This document shows positions 1-6,006 of a DNA stretch of 64,000 nt, piece after piece. The position numbers and the translations under genes are program-made. Origin of the DNA: Arthrobacter sp. ISL-95. GTDB taxonomy: Bacteria > Actinomycetota > Actinomycetes > Actinomycetales > Micrococcaceae. The notes under the pieces were generated by a model, which was not told where the DNA came from, did no database searches, and was given only the letters and a program-made list of their open reading frames with translations. Where the stretch lies: NCBI RefSeq assembly GCF_018613695.1, contig NZ_JAGGPR010000023.1:1-64000 (forward strand), in the 5' to 3' direction. Position 1 is the first letter of the stretch, and each line of letters opens with the position of its first letter.

Positions 1-719
1 ATTGAGATTCCCAATGGCCCGGCACGGCCCGGTCCTGAACCTCAGCAGGACGTTCGGAGATATTGATCATTCCAGGGATCCGGTTCTTGCGCTGACCGGC
101 CTTACGGCAGGGCTGCCTGACAGCCCGCCCGGTGCGCAGACACACGGCCAGATCACGCTTCAGCGCCCCACGGGACTGGACGTATAGGGACTGGTAAATC
201 GTCTCGGGTGACACCCTCATCTCCGGCTCATCAGGGAACTCAACCCGGAGTCGTCCTGCGATCTGCTCGGGTGAGTACCTCTTGTTCAGGTCTTCTTCAA
301 CCTTCGCACGCAGCACAGTATTCGTGTGCAGTTTCGCTGGTTTCGGGCGCGAGGCCCGCTCGTAGGCCAGTGCGTGCGCTGAGGTAAGCCCGGTACGGCA
401 TCCCTGCCACCGAGTTACGCCGCAACTCCCTCGAAATCGTGGAGGCCGCCCTACCGACCACGGCGCCGATCTGCCGCAAAGATTGTCCCTGGGCGCGCAA
501 TTCACGCTGGGCGAAGGTCAGGCAACGGCCCTTCAGATCACGGCCCCGCCGGGGCCTGACACCACCGGCCTCAAGCAAGACCCTGCGTCCGGTACGCCTG
601 CTCGTATTGATCGGAACCACGGCATCAGTGATGAAATCACCTGCCTGCATCCCGGCCCAAAAAACCTGCAAAAGATCAGGTCTCACATGAATTGAATACC
701 CTGCCATGGCAACACCCAT
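1..719 (-). pseudogene. IS30-family transposase, N-terminal half, frameshifted and cut by the window edge
   Basis: The minus-strand translation carries an IS30-type helix-turn-helix. Its core reads RQIGAVVGRAASTISREL followed by RRNS, which would bind the element's inverted repeats. After PYRA the family-like sequence (SAHALAYERASRPKPAKL, then RYSPEQIAGRLR, further on RKNRIPGMINISERP) continues in another frame. One extra base near 384-388 therefore breaks the gene. The catalytic DDE part would lie left of position 1 and cannot be judged. The gene sits just inside a Tn402-like transposon end, so it may be an insertion within that element. Identification as IS30 family is confident. Whether the frameshift is real or a sequencing error is not known. 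Confidence 0.8.
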
Positions 720-816
720 CCGCTAAGTGTTGCAATCACCGCAAGAACCCAAGGATCCTCCTACGGGACGACCGCATCTTGTCCTGATTGGTTCTGTCAC
801 CAGGTCGGACCGTGCC

Positions 817-1338
817 TTATCCGCTTTCCGGCAGTAGGAACGCGATTCGCTGCTCCGGAGCCCACACGTACGTGTCATCGCAGCCATAACCCCTCAGCCA
901 GGGCTGCCTGGCCACGACCCGAAGGTAGAACCCTTTGGGGTACTCCACGTCCTCGCTGACGGGCTCGGACGCGATGTGGATCGCTCCGGCCGGGCCGCGA
1001 CCTGCGGACAGGACTGAGTCCGGCGCGTTCGACTGGTCCATCAGCGCCAACCGCAGGTAAGGGCCGGTCACCAAGGGACACAGTTCCAGACCCTGGCTCC
1101 TTGCCGTCGCGAAAACCTGGGACTGAACGGCGCCCTCCAGGAGACCAAGCTGCTCTACGGTCCGCTCCACAATTCGCAGCGTTCGGTCTACAGGTGCATC
1201 GAACGCGGGGTGAGCGAGCAGGGTCTCTGCGTGGGCATTGAGCTTAACGCCTGCATCGCGCAGTGACCGGACGACCTCGGTTCGCGACTGCCCACCTACC
1301 CGAACCACAAAACTCTCACTCTTCGCTGTGCTCATCAT
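817..1338 (-). CDS. hypothetical protein, about 173 aa
   Basis: I do not recognise the family. The start at 1338 is chosen because GGAGA lies 8 bases upstream; a further ATG lies immediately downstream and another 18 bases upstream. The N-terminal half is predicted helical (SRTEVVRSLRDAGVKLNAHAETLLAHP, split here as two helices). The C-terminal half looks like mixed alpha/beta ending in WAPEQRIAFLLPESG. No signal peptide, membrane segment or catalytic motif is visible, so it is probably cytosolic. It lies between the IS30 remnant and the Tn402-like terminus and reads away from that terminus, so it is probably transposon cargo. Coding potential is supported by its length and clean frame. Confidence 0.6.
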   Translation of the reverse strand: MMSTAKSESFVVRVGGQSRTEVVRSLRDAGVKLNAHAETLLAHPAFDAPVDRTLRIVERTVEQLGLLEGAVQSQVFATARSQGLELCPLVTGPYLRLALMDQSNAPDSVLSAGRGPAGAIHIASEPVSEDVEYPKGFYLRVVARQPWLRGYGCDDTYVWAPEQRIAFLLPESG

Positions 1339-1437
1339 GAAGTGATTCTCCGTCATTGGCGGCTGGCCAACGACCTCGCATGGCCCAGACCGTTACCTGG
1401 CACGCTGATGGATCTCCTTACGACCCACGCAACCTCA

Positions 1438-1485
1438 GTGCAGACGACTTCTGACATTGAGTGCAGTTAGCTTCTGAAAATGACA
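1438..1485 (-). repeat. Terminal inverted repeat of a Tn402/Tn5053-family transposon plus subterminal 19-bp repeat
   Basis: Read on the minus strand from 1485, the sequence starts TGTCATTTTCAGAAG, then CTA, then ACTGCAC (25 bp). From memory, the Tn402/class 1 integron IRt is the same except for three bases (ACG in place of CTA). A second TniA-site-like repeat, TGTCAGAAGTCGTCTGCAC, follows inward at 1456-1438. This spacing of a 25-bp end and a 19-bp repeat is typical of Tn402-like ends. The outer tip is at 1485, so the element extends leftwards off the window. No tni genes are visible here. Confidence 0.7.
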
Positions 1486-1570
1486 TTTCCAAAACCCGCC
1501 AGACTCCAGAATCACCGAAAAACAACTACCAAACACCGGTCGAAAACCTCTAGAAATAAGGGTAAAAGCC

Positions 1571-1599
1571 TGTAAATCCGATTGGATAAACGCTAGAAT
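1571..1599 (+). promoter_or_regulatory. Possible promoter of the nrdH-ssb run
   Basis: A TAGAAT -10 hexamer lies at 1594-1599, about 60 bases before the redoxin start. The best-placed -35 (TGTAAA, 1571-1576, 17-bp spacer) is poor. The same CGCTAGAAT string recurs just before the relaxase gene at 5992-6000, which suggests a plasmid promoter class with a dominant -10. Confidence 0.35.
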
Positions 1600-1658
1600 A
1601 GTAGTAGCAAGTCAGCCAGACGAACCTAACCAAACTGATACGAAACGCAGGACTGAAA

Positions 1659-1943
1659 ATGACTTCCTCAACCACCGATTACACGGTCTACACCAAGCCC
1701 GGTTGCCCTAACTGCGACCGCACCATGGAGTACTTCAACTCCAAAGGCGTCACCTACACGCCCGTGGACATCACTGAAGTGCCGGCAGCGCTGGAGTACA
1801 TCACCCAAGAGCTCGGCTACTCCCAGGCGCCCGTCATCGTGAACAACTCCGATGACCAGGACCACTGGTCCGGCCTCCGCCGGGACAAGCTCGTCCAAGC
1901 CGCCATGAACCACACGGCAGCCAACCGCCAGGAGGCATCATGA
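1659..1943 (+). CDS. nrdH: NrdH-redoxin / glutaredoxin-like protein
   Basis: A small 94-aa thioredoxin-fold protein. The redox motif C16-P-N-C19 follows the first strand (YTVYTKPG), and the cis-proline region reads GYSQAPVIV. The tail HWSGLRRDKL matches the NrdH-type WSGFRP-DK signature better than classical glutaredoxin. NrdH proteins reduce class Ib ribonucleotide reductase in the cytosol. No reductase gene is adjacent, so it would serve a host enzyme or another partner. Start ATG has AGGA upstream. The stop overlaps the next start (ATGA), so the two are translationally coupled. Family assignment is firm; the physiological partner is inferred. Confidence 0.85.
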   Translation: MTSSTTDYTVYTKPGCPNCDRTMEYFNSKGVTYTPVDITEVPAALEYITQELGYSQAPVIVNNSDDQDHWSGLRRDKLVQAAMNHTAANRQEAS

Positions 1944-2224
1944 AAGCCCAGCCCATCACCGCCGAGACCATCGCCCTGATCCTGGACGGCCATGGTGTCC
2001 TCTCGGAAGTTCGCACTGACCCTGAAATCCAGGCTGTCGCGTACGGGCTTGCGTTCCTGGACTCCCCTGCCACTCCGGCCGAGAAGCGGTTCCACGACGC
2101 CTCCACTGTCTTCTATGACGAGGAAAGCGAAAGCAGGTACGAGGTCAACAACCGCGATCTCTTTGAAGAGCAGCTGAGCGACAGGCTGAGCGTCCGCGTA
2201 GCCGAACTCGCCAACGCAGGGTGA
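1940..2224 (+). CDS. hypothetical protein, 94 aa
   Basis: An acidic, soluble 94-aa protein of unknown family. It begins MKAQPITAETIALILDGHG and has an acidic middle (VFYDEESESRYEVNN). No membrane segment, metal motif or HTH is visible. It overlaps the redoxin gene by 4 bases, and its stop overlaps the next frame's GTG at 2221. It is thus the middle cistron of a tightly packed plasmid run with the redoxin and ssb. Function unknown; a role in plasmid maintenance is only guilt by association. Confidence 0.65.
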   Translation: MKAQPITAETIALILDGHGVLSEVRTDPEIQAVAYGLAFLDSPATPAEKRFHDASTVFYDEESESRYEVNNRDLFEEQLSDRLSVRVAELANAG

Positions 2225-2229
2225 GGACC

Positions 2230-3084
2230 ATGAGCACCCCGCACCCGGTGGACGGGTTCAAGATCAGCCCGCGGATCCCGTTGGAAGTGGACCTGTTCCG
2301 GGAGACCAACCCCGGCGGCAGGATCTACCCCGACGCCAAGGAAGAACCCTTTGCCGGTTACTACGGCATCCCTTCCAGCGTCGAGGACGACCGGTACCTT
2401 GCTGCGATCAGCAGGGCACCGATCGGGGCCGGCGGTCTGTGGGATGAACACACCGCGGACCAGTACCAACCCAACGCCCTCACCCACGATGAACCGGGTG
2501 GGACCGAACCTCAGAACGAAACCAGCACGTCCACCGAGAACACCACCAGCGCACGAGGAAAAGGAACCATCATGGCCGGCGAAACCACCATTACTGTCAT
2601 TGGAAACCTGACATCGGACCCCGAATTGCGGTTTACCCCGTCGGGTTCAGCGGTAGCGAATTTTACGATCGCCTCGACGCCCAGGACCTTCGATCGTCAG
2701 TCTAACGAGTGGAAGGACGGGGAGACGCTTTTCCTCCGCGCCAGTGTGTGGCGGGAAGCAGCTGAGAACGTGGCAGAGTCCCTGACCAAGGGCACTCGCG
2801 TGATCGTGTCGGGACGGTTGAAGTCCCGGTCATATGAGACCAAAGAGGGCGAAAAGCGGACCGTTATAGAGCTTGAGGTAGACGAGATCGGCCCCTCACT
2901 GCGTTACGCAAACGCGAAAGTGAACCGCACCCAGCGCAGCAACCAGGGCGGAGGGAACGGCGGCGGATTCGGCAACCAGCCCAACACCGGGCAGGCTGCC
3001 CGGCAGGACGACCCGTGGGCCGCAAACACGTCAGCGAACGCCGGTTCCTGGGGCAACGGCCCCGACTCCGAGCCCCCGTTCTAA
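2230..3084 (+). CDS. ssb: Single-stranded DNA-binding protein with 114-residue N-terminal extension (internal start at 2572)
   Basis: The OB-fold SSB begins at the internal ATG at 2572 (GETTITVIGNLTSDPELRFT), preceded by an AAGGAA site. It ends in a Gly-rich linker and the acidic tip DSEPPF, which recruits repair and replication proteins. From 2572 the product is 170 aa, a normal SSB length. However, the frame stays open upstream to ATG 2230 (or GTG 2221, which overlaps the preceding stop). That upstream 114 codons looks coding (DGFKISPRIPLEVDLFRE, later EEPFAGYYGIPSS). The gene may therefore make two products, or two former genes have fused. The SSB would coat transferred single strands after conjugation. 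Confidence 0.85.
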   Translation: MSTPHPVDGFKISPRIPLEVDLFRETNPGGRIYPDAKEEPFAGYYGIPSSVEDDRYLAAISRAPIGAGGLWDEHTADQYQPNALTHDEPGGTEPQNETSTSTENTTSARGKGTIMAGETTITVIGNLTSDPELRFTPSGSAVANFTIASTPRTFDRQSNEWKDGETLFLRASVWREAAENVAESLTKGTRVIVSGRLKSRSYETKEGEKRTVIELEVDEIGPSLRYANAKVNRTQRSNQGGGNGGGFGNQPNTGQAARQDDPWAANTSANAGSWGNGPDSEPPF

Positions 3085-3155
3085 ACCACTAGCTGTCGGG
3101 GTCGGCCATTGCCCTGGCCCGGCACCACTCCCTCCAACAGGTACAGGACTTGAAC

Positions 3156-3608
3156 ATGACTCATGCAGAGGATCTTCGCCGTTGGGCGAAAGGAACGTAC
3201 ACGACCGAAGCGGCCACCGAGCTGTTGCTGCGGGCGTTCAACGGGCGTTTCGCCGAACCGGGTAACCCGTGGATCCACACGCCGGCGACCTCCGATCACG
3301 AGACAGACCAGGCGGCATGGATCGACTTTGATGTGCTGGCCGAAACCGCCCACAACGGCGCCTATTCCGGGGGAGAGGCACGCTTCTTGCTGCTGACAGC
3401 TTCGCTGGCGGGGAACGTCCATGTGGTCCTCGCCGATGTCCTGACCGGTTTGGACCGTCATGTGATTGATCTGGTCCTGGCTGCAGTCTCACACGCGACC
3501 GGCAGCCACGACCATCCCGGGATCACCGTGGCCGAGGACGGGACCCCGAAGTTCTCCGGGCTGCCGACGACGCTGTACCCGTGGCCTGGTGACGATGACA
3601 TCCGCTGA
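3156..3608 (+). CDS. hypothetical protein, about 150 aa
   Basis: A soluble protein of unknown family, starting at ATG 3156 (AGGA upstream; a TTG at 3150 is less likely). The middle carries a helical stretch (AHNGAYSGGEARFLLLTASLAG, shown here in part) and a hydrophobic helix HVIDLVLAAVSHATGS. The end, GLPTTLYPWPGDDDIR, overlaps the next gene by 14 bases. There is no recognisable motif. Position between ssb and the ParB-like gene suggests a plasmid backbone function, but nothing in the sequence states which. Confidence 0.65.
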   Translation: MTHAEDLRRWAKGTYTTEAATELLLRAFNGRFAEPGNPWIHTPATSDHETDQAAWIDFDVLAETAHNGAYSGGEARFLLLTASLAGNVHVVLADVLTGLDRHVIDLVLAAVSHATGSHDHPGITVAEDGTPKFSGLPTTLYPWPGDDDIR

Positions 3609-3852
3609 GAAGAAGGGCCCCTACTTCACGGAAGAGGACCTGAAGCAGATCCGCGCGGCGGTTCAAGCCGTCGGTCAGTTCGAGGGGTATGTGTCCCTTA
3701 CGGACTTCGTTGAAGCAGCTGCGCGCCGGGAACTGCGACGGCTGCAGCGCAAGTACAACAACGGCCGGAAATGGCCGGGAGTTGAAGCCGGCGAACTTCG
3801 CCCAGGGCGGCGCACCCGCGCCGAAACAGCAGCAAAGGAGGACCACCCGTGA
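3595..3852 (+). CDS. ParB-like centromere-binding protein, ribbon-helix-helix domain only
   Basis: An 85-aa protein resembling the C-terminal domain of ParB-like proteins of actinobacterial plasmids. The pattern is YFTEEDLKQIRAAVQAV, then EGYVSLTDFVEAAARREL, then RRLQRKYNNG with W-P-x-V-E-A-G-E-L and a basic tail. A strand followed by two helices fits a ribbon-helix-helix dimer. Such proteins bind iteron or centromere DNA in segregation. No ParA gene is adjacent; the only ParA-like ATPase in the window is at the far right in the transfer operon. Start ATG 3595 overlaps the preceding gene, and the stop overlaps the next GTG. Domain-level call only. Confidence 0.6.
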   Translation: MTSAEKKGPYFTEEDLKQIRAAVQAVGQFEGYVSLTDFVEAAARRELRRLQRKYNNGRKWPGVEAGELRPGRRTRAETAAKEDHP

Positions 3853-4435
3853 CCACCACCCAGCACAGGGTCCGGTTCCTTGGACGTGTCCCGGCCGTCC
3901 TTGCCCTGGCCGGTTGCACGGCCCAAGGCGGACCGCTGACTGTTCCTGCCGGCAGCCATGCGCCGTTGCATGAAGTCCCGTGTGAAGCGACGGGCACGGT
4001 GGAGCGGCCGCCGGCGCTTCAAGCCACGGCCAGCGGCCCCTATGCCGTGGAGACTGTGGTGGATGGGGACACGATCCGGATCAGCTGCAACGACACAGCA
4101 CCCGCGTCAGACTCGTTGGCATCAACGCCCCGGAAAGCGTCAAAGACGACGCACCCGTCGAATGCGGCGGCCCGGAAGCGTCCACCTACCTGCACTCACT
4201 CCTGGACGGGAGCCAAGTGTTCCTCTCGGCGGATCCCGGACAAGGAGTGCGGGACAAGTACGACAGGATTCTTGCCTACGTCTGGACCGCCGATGGCACT
4301 CTGGCCAACCGGGCGATCCTTGAACACGGCCATGCCGAAGCTACCGGCTACGGCAAGCCCTTCGCCTACAGCGAGGACTTCACGGCGGCCGCTGACCAAG
4401 CCCAGGAGAACAAGGCGTGTCGATGGAGTTGCTGA
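3849..4435 (+). pseudogene. Thermonuclease (SNase)-like lipoprotein, frameshifted
   Basis: The start GTG 3849 has a strong AAGGAGG site. The N-terminus is a lipoprotein signal ending in the lipobox LAGC. The SNase domain begins AVETVVDGDTIRIS in the first frame. It continues in another frame from about 4100 (TRVRLVGINAPES, then KYDRILAYVWTADG). The three catalytic residues (Arg of RVRL, Glu of APES, Arg of YDRI) are all still encoded. Removing the two bases GC near 4098-4099 restores one frame of about 195 codons. Related secreted nucleases degrade DNA/RNA outside the cell. This copy is broken, or the sequence holds an error; a programmed shift is not indicated by any slippery heptamer. Confidence 0.75.
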
Positions 4436-4475
4436 GACCACCGACCGCGCAATACCGAATCGTTAGGGGAACACC

Positions 4476-4736
4476 ATGGCCGTCGTTCTGATCTTCTTCG
4501 CAGCGTTCGCCGCTGTCGCCCTGGGCGGCTGGATCATCTACGCACTCACGCACCCGGTAGCCGCCGGCCAAGGCATCCTGATCTTTCTGTGCAAGACCGC
4601 CGGCGTCATCGCGTTGATCACCGCCGTGGTGGCCTGGCTCGGTCAGAGTCTGCTCCAGGCAGTGCCACCGGCGCTGTTCATGGTTGCCTTCTTCTTCGCC
4701 GCGAACCGGCTCGAACGCCGCTGGCGCCGCTGGTGA
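4476..4736 (+). CDS. Small integral membrane protein, 86 aa
   Basis: Almost entirely hydrophobic, with three predicted membrane segments at about residues 2-24, 33-55 and 58-75, followed by a basic end (NRLERRWRRW). The basic tail suggests a cytoplasmic C-terminus. Start ATG 4476 is preceded by AGGGGA. Its stop overlaps a GTG start of the next gene. No family recognised; small multi-helix proteins are common on actinobacterial plasmids, but no role can be assigned. Confidence 0.65.
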   Translation: MAVVLIFFAAFAAVALGGWIIYALTHPVAAGQGILIFLCKTAGVIALITAVVAWLGQSLLQAVPPALFMVAFFFAANRLERRWRRW

Positions 4737-5176
4737 ACCAGCCACTAACTATGACGCCCGACGAGAGACGCTTTTGGTCCAAGGTGATCAAGGGCCCGCG
4801 GGAGAATGACTGCTGGCTCTGGACCGGTGCGGTCGGCGACGACGGCTACGGGCGGTACTGGATCAAGACTCCGACAGGTCAACAGGCTGTCCGGCCTCAA
4901 CGCTTCGCATACTTGCTGTTGACCGGTGAGCAGCTGGACCCCGATACCAAGCTCATGCACTCCTGCGATATCCCGCTATGTGTCCGTGCCACCGGCGCAA
5001 TGGACAGCCACTTGTTCCCTGGCACGCAAGCCGAGAACCTGATGGATCGGTCCCAAAAGAGACGCCACGCCAACACCCATTCGTGGCGTTGGCGTGGCGT
5101 CGGCCGCGCTAACTTCACCGCTCAGTCGCGGCACTTCGTCACGCGCTCAAAGAGCACGGATGGGACGAATCAGTGA
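4733..5176 (+). CDS. HNH endonuclease-like protein
   Basis: The layout matches the phage/homing HNH family. FWSKVIKGPRENDCWLWTGAVG is at the N-terminus (given in part), GYGRYWI follows, then a nuclease core MHSCDIPLCV and SHLFPGTQAENLMD. The Cys and His pairs and the final Asn of the motif are present. The first His of the usual AHR motif is replaced by VRPQR, so activity is uncertain. The GTG at 4733 overlaps the previous stop; ATG 4751 is an alternative start and neither has a good ribosome site. Related proteins are DNA nickases or nucleases, sometimes mobile. Confidence 0.65.
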   Translation: MNQPLTMTPDERRFWSKVIKGPRENDCWLWTGAVGDDGYGRYWIKTPTGQQAVRPQRFAYLLLTGEQLDPDTKLMHSCDIPLCVRATGAMDSHLFPGTQAENLMDRSQKRRHANTHSWRWRGVGRANFTAQSRHFVTRSKSTDGTNQ

Positions 5177-5601
5177 TCCGACCCCTCATGTCCGGACACG
5201 CTCCCGACGCTCCCACTCTCTTCTGAGTCCTGCGCTTCGGCCGATGTGTCAGTGCCAGCCTTGGCCTTCTTCGGTGTGGCCACGTCGATGCTGCGGACAT
5301 AGGAAACGCTGACGTCCAGGAGTTCTGCGATGCCCTGGCGGGTCTCGCCGGTGGCGAGCATCTTCCGTACTGTTTCCTTTGCATCACCCATGGCCGAAGC
5401 CGCGTTCTTCTTCGCCGTGGCTATCAGCTCCGCTGCCTGCCGTTCGGCTTCTTCGACGCCGGCTTCGGCCATCATTGTTGCGGCGTGGTAGTCGGTAGCC
5501 AGCGACTGAAGCGTCGCTTCGCGTTCGCGCCGTTTCGCGGCCAGTTCCTCGGTCTTCCGGCGTGCCTGAACGATCATCGTGTTGCGTGTCTTGCCAGCCA
5601 T
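5170..5601 (-). CDS. Coiled-coil/HTH protein, possible relaxosome accessory factor
   Basis: The start at 5601 is chosen for a GGGGG site 4-8 bases upstream; a longer frame to 5661 has no site. Residues about 8-75 form a highly charged helix (ARRKTEELAAKRREREATL) suited to coiled-coil dimerisation. Residues about 85-108 look like a helix-turn-helix (TRQGIAELLDVSVSYVRSI). The tail is acidic and disordered. It is transcribed away from the relaxase, and its upstream region runs straight into the inverted-repeat oriT candidate. A DNA-binding relaxosome or regulatory role is therefore plausible but inferred. It overlaps the HNH gene end by 7 bases (convergent). Confidence 0.6.
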   Translation of the reverse strand: MAGKTRNTMIVQARRKTEELAAKRREREATLQSLATDYHAATMMAEAGVEEAERQAAELIATAKKNAASAMGDAKETVRKMLATGETRQGIAELLDVSVSYVRSIDVATPKKAKAGTDTSAEAQDSEESGSVGSVSGHEGSDH

Positions 5602-5749
5602 CACGCCCCCCTTTGGTGTGGTCGGTTTTCTGTCTCTTATCCCCATTCTTGCAGAAGGCACTTGGCCACCCGAAAACCTAACGGTTAGAAGCCCACCCGT
5701 GTTCGATCCGGAAGGGCCGACGGGGCCGTTGCAGTCGGTTTTTGCGGGC

Positions 5750-5830
5750 GCTGGCAGGGGTTAGACACAACTTGCCTGGGCAGGCACGGAACCACAGCTG
5801 TTTGTCGGGCTGTGCATAACCCCTGCCAGC
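5750..5830. other. Candidate origin of transfer (oriT): long inverted repeat with nested hairpins
   Basis: GCTGGCAGGGGTTA (5750-5763) and its exact reverse complement (5817-5830) flank a 53-bp core. Inside lie a GCCTG/CAGGC hairpin (5774-5785) and a CACAGC/GCTGTG stem (5793-5798 and 5809-5814) with a 10-base loop. The region lies about 180 bases upstream of a MobF relaxase and downstream-facing from a DNA-binding protein gene, the usual place for oriT. The nic site is not identified. An operator or replication function is the alternative. The rest of 5602-6006 shows no gene. Confidence 0.5.
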
Positions 5831-5994
5831 GAGTATCAACAATCAAAGCTGCCGCTTTTCATATGGATACCCGCACCAATGATGATGGACTCAATCCGAC
5901 ATTTTTCGAACCGATACTCGCTAGCTCGCTTCACGCTCAAAACGCCAAATTTAGTCACACCTCTTGCATTTCGAATAAGCGAGGCCGATTCCGC

Positions 5995-6000
5995 TAGAAT
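5995..6000 (+). promoter_or_regulatory. -10 hexamer of the relaxase gene (probable leaderless transcript)
   Basis: TAGAAT ends 6 bases before the relaxase ATG at 6007. Transcription from this -10 would start at or next to the ATG, and there is no ribosome-binding site between them. No good -35 is visible. Leaderless mRNAs are common in actinobacteria. Confidence 0.45.
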
Positions 6001-6006
6001 CGGATC

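Noticed and set aside
5812..5997. 61-codon plus-strand frame within the oriT candidate
   Set aside because: It overlaps one arm of the inverted repeat, has no ribosome site and no similarity to known small proteins.
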